DNA of 55,985 nucleotides from Acidobacteriota bacterium (GTDB lineage: Bacteria > Acidobacteriota > UBA6911 > JACQSX01): positions 1-55,985 of the forward strand of contig JACQSX010000042.1 in the NCBI GenBank assembly GCA_016211105.1. Direction: 5' to 3'. Numbering within the stretch: position 1 is the stretch's first letter; each line of letters opens with the position of its first letter. Both the position numbers and the translations under genes were made by a program. The notes under the pieces are model-generated. The model was not told the origin of the DNA, made no database searches, and worked only from the letters and a program-made list of their open reading frames with translations. Of this stretch, positions 44,602-54,049 are shown piece after piece.

Positions 44602-46233
44602 TCACATCGGCGGGCCCTTAAGAGAATAATCTTCAACGTAGTATTCATAGGTACCTGAACGGATTTTCTCCCACTCTTTCAACATCCAGTTCCAGGGATC
44701 CGATGCATAGTCGCGTTGGTAATCCCCCGCTACATTCACTCCAGGAATGGAGGGAATCCACTCGTACCGAAAGATTAGATCTGGATCGCCATACCTTGCC
44801 GCCAACGCGCGCACCTCCGCGTCATCAAAGGCTTTGATATACCCTTTGTCCGCAATCGTAACCCACTCACCCGTATCTCTCAGCTTCCATCGCACGGTCG
44901 GAAAATAGGCATGCATGTGTGCCGTGTGGCCCCACAGCATATTGCGCAGTCCCAGTGTCTTGGCGTATTCCTCGTCTTGGGGTTCCTGGATATTATAGGA
45001 GAAGGCCAAGTGCTGAACGCCCGCCCGGTTACGTTCAGCCAGATTCGTCAACCAAGGCTCACCTTCGACCAAGGTCTTTATATTTCGAACAAACTTGGGA
45101 TTCGTGGCAAAACCATCCTGGCGCAAAAACCAGTAGCCCGGCTCAGGAGATCCAGGAAACTTGGCGTTTTTGAGCGTTGGATTCTCTATCAATATGCGAA
45201 ACAGATCCCCATTCTTTCCCCCTCCTTCGAGCCTCTCAATCCTGCCGTGTTTGTCCAGAAAGGCCGACATCTGAGGATAATGCCCGGTATGGTTCGAGGT
45301 ACCTCCAATGACGGCGCCTTCATTCAAAGTGGAGCGCAAGGGACTGGGATAGATGTTAATGTGATTGGAAATACCTGTCGACTTGGCCCAAAGCTTTGCC
45401 TCTTCCGGAGTTAGGGTCCAATGCAGATTCGTCCCCTGTGGGTCTTCAAAAGTGACTTCCGTAACGAAAGAAACCGGTTCCAGGACCTTTTCCTCTACCA
45501 GATTCCATACGTCTGGTGGAAATTCAGCAGCCTTGGAAAGCAGGTCTAAGGAAGTGGTGTAAGTCCAGTTGCCCATGAACTTCTTTGTATGTCTCGCACC
45601 GATTGAATTGGCCCAAGTGCCACGACCGCCACTTCCGGCATACAAGTATTGTATTTCAGTGTGCTTGTCCAGATAGGGGACCAGGAGGTGTTGACTTCTT
45701 ATATATCCATCCCCCAGAGGTTCCTTGAATTCCTTGCGAATTTCCTCAGGAAAAAACTGTCGATACACGGGCTCAAAATTGCCAAGCTCCTTCCAGGCCT
45801 CATTGCCGTGCATGAGGCCCTCTTGCACCTTTTGCTCATATTCCTCCTTGCTCATCCCCATAGCGTCCCACATCCACATCTCACGGGCTGTAACCCCTCT
45901 CTCCGCCCACGCCTGTTTAATCGCTTCCCAGACCTGCAGGTCTTGGCCCCACTGAAGCAATACATAAACGGTTTGACCGCTTTGCATCAACCCCAGCGGG
46001 CACCTTCCGGCGCTCTGACGCACCGCAGGCCGCGCCGCCTCCAATAGATCGTTCTTTGTTGCGTTCACCAAATACTTCGGGTATCGAGGCTTGGGATAGG
46101 TTACTTCCTGCTGCGCCTCTTTCTGGCGCGCACAGCTAACGCCAAAGATCAGAAGGAAAAAAGCCAACATGCCCCAACCACAAAAGGGTGATCGTTTCAG
46201 CCAAAAAGCAAATATCTGAATCCGTTTTCTCAT
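44602..46233 (-). CDS. Tandem-array lipoprotein, copy B (M29-like?)
   Basis: 543 residues from ATG 46233, with aaggaga upstream. A signal segment ends FGVSC, a likely lipoprotein cysteine, though the box is atypical. The N-terminal part (QTVYVLLQWGQDLQVWEAIK, about 85-105) is Rossmann-like. The central DPQGTNLHWTLTPEEA (about 262-277), GGTSNHTGHYP, LRQDGFATNPKFVRN, GVQHLAFSYN and HTAHMHAYFPT (about 434-444) follow the order of motifs in M29 aminopeptidases and NicX-type dioxygenases. That relation is my inference. It belongs to the subtype reading AGRCPLGLMQSG, like copy D. It lies between the ATPase (471 bp away) and permease copy 1. Confidence 0.75.
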   Translation of the reverse strand: MRKRIQIFAFWLKRSPFCGWGMLAFFLLIFGVSCARQKEAQQEVTYPKPRYPKYLVNATKNDLLEAARPAVRQSAGRCPLGLMQSGQTVYVLLQWGQDLQVWEAIKQAWAERGVTAREMWMWDAMGMSKEEYEQKVQEGLMHGNEAWKELGNFEPVYRQFFPEEIRKEFKEPLGDGYIRSQHLLVPYLDKHTEIQYLYAGSGGRGTWANSIGARHTKKFMGNWTYTTSLDLLSKAAEFPPDVWNLVEEKVLEPVSFVTEVTFEDPQGTNLHWTLTPEEAKLWAKSTGISNHINIYPSPLRSTLNEGAVIGGTSNHTGHYPQMSAFLDKHGRIERLEGGGKNGDLFRILIENPTLKNAKFPGSPEPGYWFLRQDGFATNPKFVRNIKTLVEGEPWLTNLAERNRAGVQHLAFSYNIQEPQDEEYAKTLGLRNMLWGHTAHMHAYFPTVRWKLRDTGEWVTIADKGYIKAFDDAEVRALAARYGDPDLIFRYEWIPSIPGVNVAGDYQRDYASDPWNWMLKEWEKIRSGTYEYYVEDYSLKGPPM

Positions 46234-46704
46234 AGAGCTCTCCTTGTCCCCACTATTCCATCCACTTTCCAAGCTAAACTAAAACCTCCAATTCATGGTC
46301 GATATCAGGCAAACTCTTTCTCTTCCTTGATAAGTTCGCTCGTTCAGGTACGCAAAAATCCTTGACCTCCTGAATACCGAGCCCGAACTCAGAATTTCAA
46401 AATCCACCGAAGGTAGCAAGTTCTTTGCTACTTACTGAGCATTCCAAATCATAGTGACAATCGCGCCGGCCGCAAGACGCGGAGACACGGGAACGCGGCG
46501 AGTGCGAGATGTCACTGGATTATGCAATGCTTAATAAGCCTAACCCTCCCATGTGGGAGTTTAGATTCAACTTTTTCAACTTCAGCGAGGTTGGATTTTT
46601 CCGTTTAAGTTGTGGAAGCTGAAGGTACCAATGTTTCAGAAGCTATCCAATTTCAGAATTAGGTTGAGTGTCGAATCGCATCCTACAGGCGACTCATCGC
46701 CCAC
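46234..46704. other. 471-bp interval between the ABC ATPase and lipoprotein B
   Basis: No gene is recognisable. It is the longest gap inside the array (others are 0-111 bp) and probably holds a separate promoter for lipoprotein B and permease copy 1, but I cannot place boxes. No terminator hairpin stands out. Confidence 0.5.
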
Positions 46705-47427
46705 TCATGATGCCTTCCCGCCATTCGATATTATTCCGTCGCGCATGCGGAACACCACATCTCCCTTAGCGCCAACGGCAGGATCATGGGTGGCAATAAC
46801 GATCGTTTTGTCATAATCATGGGCTAAGGAACAAAGCAGGTCGGATACGATCGCCGAATTAGTACTGTCCAGATTACCGGTGGGTTCATCCGCGAGAATC
46901 AAGAGGGGATCATTAACTAAAGCTAAAGATATAGCCACTCGCTGCTGTTCCCCCCCACTCAACTCATCCGGACGCTTGGAGGCCTTCTCTCGCATGCCCA
47001 CTAACTGCAGGAGAGCCCCGGCTCTCTCCACTCTCTCGGCAGGCCCTTTCCCAGTCATCGTCATCGGCAATAAGAGATTCTCCAGCGCTGTGAGACCCGG
47101 TATCAAGTTAAACGCCTGAAAAACAAAACCCACATCCCAAAGCCTATACTTGGATAAATCTCTCTCAGTCATCTGTTGGCCCAGTTCCCTCTCCCCCACA
47201 TGCACCGTACCCTTGTCAATCCTGTCAATACCTCCAAGCATGTTCAAAAATGTACTCTTACCGCATCCACTAGGGCCTTGAACAATTGCCACCTCCCCCT
47301 TTTTGATTTCGCAGTCGATGCCGTTCAATACCGGATAGGTCATTTCTGCTATCCGGTACTCCTTAAACAATCCCTGCACGCTGACATTCATCCCCTGCCG
47401 ACTAAAAAGCTCTTTTGTACTTGTCAT
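46705..47427 (-). CDS. ABC transporter ATPase, LolD/MacB type
   Basis: 240-residue nucleotide-binding subunit. Walker [10 protein letters not shown] is at 51-59, the Q-loop VFQ at 102-104, signature LSGGEQQR at 156-163, and Walker [14 protein letters not shown] at 175-187, followed by VIATHDPAV with the switch histidine. The [10 protein letters not shown] form is characteristic of the MacB/LolD/FtsE group that pairs with FtsX-type permeases. Its ATG follows the TAA of permease copy 2 with no gap, so coupling is tight. An internal ATG at codon 13 is an alternative start. It is the only ATPase in the array and may serve both permeases. Confidence 0.93.
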   Translation of the reverse strand: MTSTKELFSRQGMNVSVQGLFKEYRIAEMTYPVLNGIDCEIKKGEVAIVQGPSGCGKSTFLNMLGGIDRIDKGTVHVGERELGQQMTERDLSKYRLWDVGFVFQAFNLIPGLTALENLLLPMTMTGKGPAERVERAGALLQLVGMREKASKRPDELSGGEQQRVAISLALVNDPLLILADEPTGNLDSTNSAIVSDLLCSLAHDYDKTIVIATHDPAVGAKGDVVFRMRDGIISNGGKAS

Positions 47428-50400
47428 TTAGTTCTCTCTCATTGCTTCATGTGCCGTTTTGCGGAAGAGCCACAAACCGAAACTCAACGCAATCATGGCA
47501 AAAACAAAACTCAAGCCGAGCACAATTGCCCAGGCACTGTTTGAAAATATAAGATGGTTGGACAAGGAACCTGCCGTGCCTTGCACGCGTGGCAAGTCCC
47601 ACACAACCTGTGATATCCCATAGCCGGAGATCGCTCCCAGCACAATGCCGATGATTACTCCTCCGATCACCGGAATGAGGAAGATGGAAATCGCCATCTG
47701 AAGAATTATGGATAGAGGTATCCCGCGCAGCCTCAGGAGGGCGAAGGTGCGGCGGTCTGTGGCAAAATTAACCAAAGCAATCGCGCCGACACTCGCCAGA
47801 GCCAGGATTAGTCCTCCCAGCACGTAAACTTTCATGTTCTCCAGGGCCAGCGAAAGGAACATATCCTTGCTGAGACGCTTCGTTTCCAAAGCTTCCCATC
47901 GAATCTCTTCGGGCTGAAGTGGCATGGTGGCGGCTATTTTCCTGGCCACGGCTTCCTTGTCCACGCCTTCCTTGGATTTGACGACAAAGACCGCCCGAGA
48001 CGGTAGCACCTCAAGATCCCCAAGCGACGGACCACGGGCATGATCATCGGCCATCACAATCCTCGCTTCCGACCGTTGTAAATAATTCAAGTAGTTTACT
48101 TCCGCAGTCACAAATCCTTCCCGGTTCTGTATCCCGAGAGCGGGTTGTCCCGGCAGAAAAGCAATCACGTCTTTTAGAGGTACATGAATGACCCTACCAT
48201 TGGACCAATAATCCAACACTGCCTCCTGCGCGCGAGGAATCGACCGTATTTGGAACAGGCCCTGGGAAGCGGATACACTCCCCTTCTCTAAAGAACGAAT
48301 GATGTCTGAAAAACGCGCGGTTATTCCCAGACGATCTTCATAAAAGATGAGCTTCAAATAATCCTTGGGGTTTTGAATGACGTTCAACGCCAGACCACTC
48401 TGGCCCGGCATATAAATCCCTGGAATGAAGAACTGCTCAATCATTTCGACCGAAGCGATGTCTTCGTGAGCTTCTATTGTGCTGCGGATGGAGTTCAATT
48501 GAGGCAGCAGTTTCTCTTGATACTGTGAAATAGGGCGGGCCTCCAACTGTCCCCCTATCAAGCGCGTGATATCAAACTCGAAGAGTAAATCTCCGCCGAT
48601 GGAGGCCCGTACGCCCCGGAGGATCCGGCCGTAGAAACCGTCTGCGGCAACCTGGGGCAAGATGCTAAGAGACATTGCGAGGGCGGCCACGAAGAACAGA
48701 TTGGCGATTCGATGACGGCCAAGCGTCATATGCCGGCTCACGAACCAGCCCAGGTTCCCGACCAACGGCGCAGTCAGAGTGCTGAGTCCCTTTTGAACCC
48801 AATCCATTTTCCACATCACAAGCCCAGCCAACCCGAACAGGAAAAGAGGAAGCGCAAGAAAATTGAGTAAACTTTCCGTCGCCAAGAGAACTGTTTCAGT
48901 ATCTTGCGACACACGATCCTGCAAAATCGCCAATACCAAAGAGCGCCCCGCAATCCAGGCAACGATTTTGTATCCTCCGACGATCACCGCTCCCAAATAC
49001 GTGAGTACAAAGACCGATGAGAATTTGGCCTGGAAAGTGCGCTCCTCCGCGGCCGCCACCCGGGCTACCGCTTCGCGCGGCGTCAACCGGCGGACATACT
49101 GAAGGACTTGCCTGCCTGAAAGGACCGCCAGCAAGACGCCGAGTCCGAGAAATAACACAAAATAAGCCATCTCACGCAAAAGCACATGGAGAGGGGGAAC
49201 TGAATACCCGGCAAGGCTGTAGCCGAGCAGGGGCAACCCTGTCCCCGCGATCAACCCCAGTACGCCGCCCCCCACTCCTCCCGTTACAAGAGCGAGAAGC
49301 AGCGCGTGCCCGATATGTTCAATCGGCACCCCCCGGACTAAGGCTAGGCCGACCAGGCGGCGTTCGTTGAGGAGTAGCAAGCGACCCAAAGTTCTGGCCA
49401 ATACCCAGCCCATCCACAGAAATGGGATCGCTATGAGCAAAGTCGCCAAACTCACTAATCGGGCCAAAGAATTCATCCGGCCGAGAAGCAGAAGAAGGTC
49501 GCTACTGACGTAAGAAAAAGGAGTGAGCTTTCGCCCCGCCTCATAAAGCCCGTTTAAGGGCGGACCCAAGCGCCGCAGCGACGCTTCCAGGTCCCAAGTG
49601 GACACGACCGCTTCCCTCTTGAGAGATAATAAATGAGTCACTTCCGGAAGATAAGGAGGCGCCTCCTCTCCTTCATGAACTCCTTCACTTGTGAAGTAGA
49701 ACCTGTGGAATCGCTGAGCTAGTTCCTCGAAAGTTTCCATGGACACAACCAGGACCACTGCATCGTCGGGAATGTAAGAAAGCGAACCGATTTCTCGCAG
49801 CATCCATTTGTTGAACCTTTGTCGCTCCATGTGGCTGGGCGCTGTCGTCAGCCGATCTTCAAACAAGACCTCAGACGAGTGCTGCTCCGCTTGCACATGA
49901 GAATCTCCGTGGTGGTGTCCTTCCTCTAGATCGCCGCGGGACCGATAGCTCACTCGCACGAGATCGCTCTGCATCACGCTTTGGCGCGTTCCCACCAGTG
50001 CTGCCGCTTTAATAAAAGGGAGGGAACTCTCCGATGGGGTATCCTCCATCTGACCGTGCAACTCCCGTAGCTCGGTAGGCAGCAGTTCGGGCTTGGTGGC
50101 TGCGATGAATCCCAGCCAGCGAATGGCAGCACGCTCCCCATTGATTTCCACTTCTAAAGGAGCCAAGTTTCGCATCCTGAGAAAGCCTACCAATTCGTTG
50201 GAACGGATCTCGGGGATTTTCGCATACTCCTGCTGTAATTCTTTGAAACGATGTGTTTCGCCCCTGTGTACTAGCGCCATATCCCAGGGAATGCGATTCA
50301 ATTGATCGCTCACATAGGCGTGCAGACCGTAACGAGAAGCCAGGTCGAGCGCAGTAAGGATGGAGACAGTAAGTAGAGCAACCGCTCCGTACCCAAAGAA

Positions 50401-50439
50401 TACCCTCTTGCCGAAGACCTTGAATAAATAAGAACGCAT
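47428..50439 (-). CDS. Large FtsX/MacB-type ABC permease, copy 2
   Basis: 1,003-residue paralogue of the permease at 41549-44557, with the same 10-helix layout and near-identical helix sequences. Shared markers include MRSYLFKVFG at the start, HRFKELQQ, ARIVMADDHARG and the end LFRKTAHEAMREN. The first periplasmic domain carries a different His-rich insert (EEGHHHGDSHVQAEQH, about 171-186) at the same place as the insert in copy 1. Its gene directly abuts the ATPase gene, so this pair is the complete transporter. Lipoprotein C ends 111 bp upstream. Divergence from copy 1 is concentrated in the first extracytoplasmic domain. Transported substrate unknown. Confidence 0.86.
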   Translation of the reverse strand: MRSYLFKVFGKRVFFGYGAVALLTVSILTALDLASRYGLHAYVSDQLNRIPWDMALVHRGETHRFKELQQEYAKIPEIRSNELVGFLRMRNLAPLEVEINGERAAIRWLGFIAATKPELLPTELRELHGQMEDTPSESSLPFIKAAALVGTRQSVMQSDLVRVSYRSRGDLEEGHHHGDSHVQAEQHSSEVLFEDRLTTAPSHMERQRFNKWMLREIGSLSYIPDDAVVLVVSMETFEELAQRFHRFYFTSEGVHEGEEAPPYLPEVTHLLSLKREAVVSTWDLEASLRRLGPPLNGLYEAGRKLTPFSYVSSDLLLLLGRMNSLARLVSLATLLIAIPFLWMGWVLARTLGRLLLLNERRLVGLALVRGVPIEHIGHALLLALVTGGVGGGVLGLIAGTGLPLLGYSLAGYSVPPLHVLLREMAYFVLFLGLGVLLAVLSGRQVLQYVRRLTPREAVARVAAAEERTFQAKFSSVFVLTYLGAVIVGGYKIVAWIAGRSLVLAILQDRVSQDTETVLLATESLLNFLALPLFLFGLAGLVMWKMDWVQKGLSTLTAPLVGNLGWFVSRHMTLGRHRIANLFFVAALAMSLSILPQVAADGFYGRILRGVRASIGGDLLFEFDITRLIGGQLEARPISQYQEKLLPQLNSIRSTIEAHEDIASVEMIEQFFIPGIYMPGQSGLALNVIQNPKDYLKLIFYEDRLGITARFSDIIRSLEKGSVSASQGLFQIRSIPRAQEAVLDYWSNGRVIHVPLKDVIAFLPGQPALGIQNREGFVTAEVNYLNYLQRSEARIVMADDHARGPSLGDLEVLPSRAVFVVKSKEGVDKEAVARKIAATMPLQPEEIRWEALETKRLSKDMFLSLALENMKVYVLGGLILALASVGAIALVNFATDRRTFALLRLRGIPLSIILQMAISIFLIPVIGGVIIGIVLGAISGYGISQVVWDLPRVQGTAGSLSNHLIFSNSAWAIVLGLSFVFAMIALSFGLWLFRKTAHEAMREN

Positions 50440-50550
50440 CTTTACCTCAGTAAACTCAGAGAACTGATAATTCCTTAATCCGAATCACAAAATCTTCTAA
50501 ATGACTGTCTCAGTGGTCTTGGATCTTCGCGCAGGAGGAAAGCGGCCCGA

Positions 50551-52218
50551 TTACATCGGTGGTCCTTTAAGAGAATAGCCGTCGATGTAATATTCGTAAG
50601 TGCCTGCACGGATTTTTTCCCACTCCTTCAACATCCAGTTCCACGGATCCGCCGCATAGTCGCGCTGGTAATCTCCAGCCACATTCACTCCAGGAATTGC
50701 GGGAATCCACTCATACCGGAAAAGTAGATCCGGATCGCCGTACCTTGCTCCTAATGCGCGCACCTCCGGGTCATCATACGCTTTGACGTATCCTTTGTCG
50801 CCAACGGTAATCCACTCGCCCGTATCTCTCAGCTTCCACCGGATCGTGGGAAAATAGACATGCATATGCGCCGTGTGTCCCCACATCATGTTGTCCAGTC
50901 CCACGGTCTTGGCATATTCCTGATCTTGAGGTTCTTCGATGTTGTAAGCAAAAGCCAAATGCTGAATACCGGCCCGCTGGCGTTCCATCAAATTCGCCGT
51001 CCAAGGCTCCCCTTCTATCAAAGCCGCCATGTTTCGAACATATTTCGGGTTGGTGGCAAAACCGTCCTGACGCAAAAACCAGTAGCCCGGCTCAGGAGAG
51101 CCCGGAAACTTGGCATTTCTCAGCGTCGGATGTTCCACCAGCATGCGAAACAGGTCGCCGGTCTTCCCTCCCCCCTCCAGTCTCTCGATATTGCCGTGTT
51201 TGCTCAGATAGGCCGACATCGGAGCAAAATGCCCGGTATGGTTGGCGGTGGCTACCACCACAGCTCCTTCACTCAACGTGGAGCGCAAGGGACTGGGATA
51301 AATACTAATGTGATTGGAAGAACTATCTGACTGGTTAACTCCCCGAGAGTTTGCCCAATATTTTGCCTCTTCCGGGGTCAGAGTCCAATGCAGGTTTGTC
51401 CCTTGCGGGTCTTGAAAGGTGACTTCCGAAACAAAGGGCATTGGCTCCAGGATCTTATCTTCCACCAAATTCCAGACATCCGGGGGGAACTCAGCGGCCT
51501 TCGAAAGCAGATCTTGGGAACGGATGTAAAGCCAGTTGCCCATGAACTTTTTTCCGTGCTTCTCGCCGACCGAGCGAGCCCACCTACCACCGGCGCCGCC
51601 TCCAGCGTAGAAGTACTGTATTTCAGGATGCTTATCCAGATAGGGAACCAAAAGGCCCTTGGCTCGAATGTAACCATCTCCAAGAGGTTCCAGAAATTCC
51701 TTCTGAACCTCCTCGGGGAAAAAGTTCCGGTAGCGCGGCTCGAAATTGCCAAGCTCCTTCCAGCCCTCATTCCCATGCATGGCACTCTCTTTCACCTTCC
51801 TCTCATATTCCTCCCGGCTCATTCCCATGCCGTCCCACATCCATATTTCCCGTGCTGTAACCCCTCTCTCCGCCCATGCCTGCTTCATGGCTTCCCAGAC
51901 CTGTAAATCCTGGCCCCACTGAAGCAGCACGTACACGGTCTGCCCGCTCTGCATCTTCCCCAGCGGGCTCATCCCTCCGCTTTGGCGGACTGCAAGTCGA
52001 GCTGCTTGCAGAAGATCTTCTCTCGTTGCATTCACCAGATACTTGGGGTACCGAGGTTTTGGATATGTTACTTCCTGCTGTGCCTGTTTCTGGCGCGCAC
52101 AGCTAACACCCACCAGCACAAAGAAAAGAGCCAGCAGGCTCAAAGTAGAAAACGGCGATCGTTTGTGCCAGAAAGCAAATCGCCCCGCCACTTTCCTCAC
52201 ACAGTTATCGGGATCCAT
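50551..52218 (-). CDS. Tandem-array lipoprotein, copy C
   Basis: 555-residue member of the family, from ATG 52218 with aaggaga upstream. The signal ends LVGVSC. The subtype marker is GGMSPLGKMQSG, shared with copy E. It has an extra Ser/Asn-rich loop (SRGVNQSDSSSNHI) before the INIYPSPLRSTL-like segment (ISIYPSPLRSTLSEGAV). GTNLHW, the HTAHMHVYFPT metal-like motif and the KGPPM terminus are conserved. It lies directly upstream of permease copy 2 and the ATPase, so it is the lipoprotein of the complete transporter unit. Function unknown. Confidence 0.75.
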   Translation of the reverse strand: MDPDNCVRKVAGRFAFWHKRSPFSTLSLLALFFVLVGVSCARQKQAQQEVTYPKPRYPKYLVNATREDLLQAARLAVRQSGGMSPLGKMQSGQTVYVLLQWGQDLQVWEAMKQAWAERGVTAREIWMWDGMGMSREEYERKVKESAMHGNEGWKELGNFEPRYRNFFPEEVQKEFLEPLGDGYIRAKGLLVPYLDKHPEIQYFYAGGGAGGRWARSVGEKHGKKFMGNWLYIRSQDLLSKAAEFPPDVWNLVEDKILEPMPFVSEVTFQDPQGTNLHWTLTPEEAKYWANSRGVNQSDSSSNHISIYPSPLRSTLSEGAVVVATANHTGHFAPMSAYLSKHGNIERLEGGGKTGDLFRMLVEHPTLRNAKFPGSPEPGYWFLRQDGFATNPKYVRNMAALIEGEPWTANLMERQRAGIQHLAFAYNIEEPQDQEYAKTVGLDNMMWGHTAHMHVYFPTIRWKLRDTGEWITVGDKGYVKAYDDPEVRALGARYGDPDLLFRYEWIPAIPGVNVAGDYQRDYAADPWNWMLKEWEKIRAGTYEYYIDGYSLKGPPM

Positions 52219-52321
52219 ACAGTTCTCCTTGCCTCCTTGCACTAGAGAAAGAGCCAAAATTCAGCGCTCTCGCCGAGTCTCAGTGGATAAGACACCTCCA
52301 CCCGTTTCCACAGCGTCTTCA

Positions 52322-53953
52322 TCACATCGGTGGACCTTTGAGAGAATAGCCTTCCACATAATATTCATAACTGCCTGTCTTGATTTTCTCCCACTCCTTC
52401 AAAATCCAGTTCCAGGGATCTGACGCGAAGTCTTGTTGGTAGTCACCCGCTACATTGACTCCAGGAATTGAGGGAATCCACTCGTACCGGAAGATTAGAT
52501 CCGGATCGCCATACCGTGCGCCCAACGCGCGCACCTCTGGATTATCAAACGCTTTGACGGAACCTTTATCCGCAATCGTAATCCATTCGCCCGTATCTCT
52601 CAGCTTCCATCGCACGGTAGGAAAATAGACATGCATGTGGGCCGTATGCCCCCATATCATATTGCCCAATCCCACTGTCTTGGCGTATTCCTGATCTTGA
52701 GGTTCTTCAATATCATAGGAGAAGGCCAAATGCTGAACACCCGCACGGTTGCGTTCGACCAGATTACCTGTCCAGGGCTCTCCTTCCACCAAGGCCGGCA
52801 TACTTCGAACGAACTTTGGATTGGTGGCAAAGCCGTCCTGGCGCATAAACCAGTAGCCCGGCTCAGGAGACCCAGGAAACTTGGCATTTTTCAGCGTCGG
52901 ATGCTCCACCAGCATGCGAAACAGGTCCCCGTTCTTCCCTCCTCCCTCGAGTCTCTCGATATTGCCATGTTTAGTCAGATAAGCCGACATCTGGGGATAA
53001 TGCCCCGTATGATTGGCGGTAGCTCGAATCACGGCTCCTCCACTCAACGTGGAGTGCAAAGGACTGGGATAGATAAAAATATGATTGGAACCCCCTGTTC
53101 TTTTGCTCCAAAAACTTGCCTCTTCCGGAGTCAGAGTCCAATGTAGGTTCGTTCCTTGCGGGTCTTCAAAAGTGACTTCCGAGACAAAGGAAACCGGTTC
53201 CAGGATCTTTTCATCCACCAAATTCCAAACATCCGGGGGAAACTCAGCAGCCTTCGACAGGAGGTCTAAGGAACGAATGTAAATCCAGTTGCCCATGAAC
53301 TTTTTTGCGTGCTTCTCACCGATCGAAGTACGCCAGAAGCCACCACCACCTTGTCCGGCGTAGAAGTATTGTATTTCAGGATGCTTGTCCAGATAGGGGA
53401 CCAAGAGGCGGTGGCTTCTTATATACCCATCCCCTAAAGGCTCCTTGAATTCTTTGCGAATTTCCTCGGAAAAAAACTGTCGATATGTGGGTTCAAAATT
53501 GCCGAGTTCCTTCCAGGCTTCGTCACCATGCATGAGTCCCTCTTGCACTTTCTTCTCATATTCTTCCTTGCTCATCCCCATGGCGTCCCACATCCACATC
53601 TCACGGGCTGTAACCCCTCTCTCCGCCCACGCCTGTTTCACGGCTTCCCAGACCTGTAAATCCTGGCCCCACTGAAGCAGCACGTAAACGGTCTGCCCGC
53701 TTTGCATCAACCCCAGCGGGCACCTTCCCGCGCTCTGACGCACCGCAGGCCGCGCCGCCTCCAATAGCCCCTCCTTCGTCGCGTTCACCAAATACTTCGG
53801 GTATCGAGGCTTGGGGTAGGTTACTTCCTGCTGCGCCTCTTTCTGGCGCGCACAGCTAACACCAAAGACCACAAGGAAAAAAGCCAACATGCCCCAACCA
53901 CAAAAGGGCGATCGTTTGAGCCAAGAATTAACAGAAATACTTCCCCGTTCCAT
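52322..53953 (-). CDS. Tandem-array lipoprotein, copy D
   Basis: 543 residues from ATG 53953, with aaggagga upstream. The hydrophobic leader and first 90 residues are almost the same as in copy B (GWGMLAFFLVVFGVSCARQK), and it has the AGRCPLGLMQSG subtype marker. Conserved GTNLHW, SNHIFIYPSPLHSTL, HTAHMHVYFPT and KGPPM are present. It ends 103 bp before copy C, with no transporter gene between. Closest relative in the window by eye is copy B, not its immediate neighbours. Confidence 0.75.
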   Translation of the reverse strand: MERGSISVNSWLKRSPFCGWGMLAFFLVVFGVSCARQKEAQQEVTYPKPRYPKYLVNATKEGLLEAARPAVRQSAGRCPLGLMQSGQTVYVLLQWGQDLQVWEAVKQAWAERGVTAREMWMWDAMGMSKEEYEKKVQEGLMHGDEAWKELGNFEPTYRQFFSEEIRKEFKEPLGDGYIRSHRLLVPYLDKHPEIQYFYAGQGGGGFWRTSIGEKHAKKFMGNWIYIRSLDLLSKAAEFPPDVWNLVDEKILEPVSFVSEVTFEDPQGTNLHWTLTPEEASFWSKRTGGSNHIFIYPSPLHSTLSGGAVIRATANHTGHYPQMSAYLTKHGNIERLEGGGKNGDLFRMLVEHPTLKNAKFPGSPEPGYWFMRQDGFATNPKFVRSMPALVEGEPWTGNLVERNRAGVQHLAFSYDIEEPQDQEYAKTVGLGNMIWGHTAHMHVYFPTVRWKLRDTGEWITIADKGSVKAFDNPEVRALGARYGDPDLIFRYEWIPSIPGVNVAGDYQQDFASDPWNWILKEWEKIKTGSYEYYVEGYSLKGPPM

Positions 53954-54049
53954 ACACTCCTCCTTACCCTCTCGCCTACTCTTTAAACGTGATATCTCGT
54001 GCCAGGCCCGACAGGCAAGGCACCGCTCTTTATTTCCGGATCACCTTTA

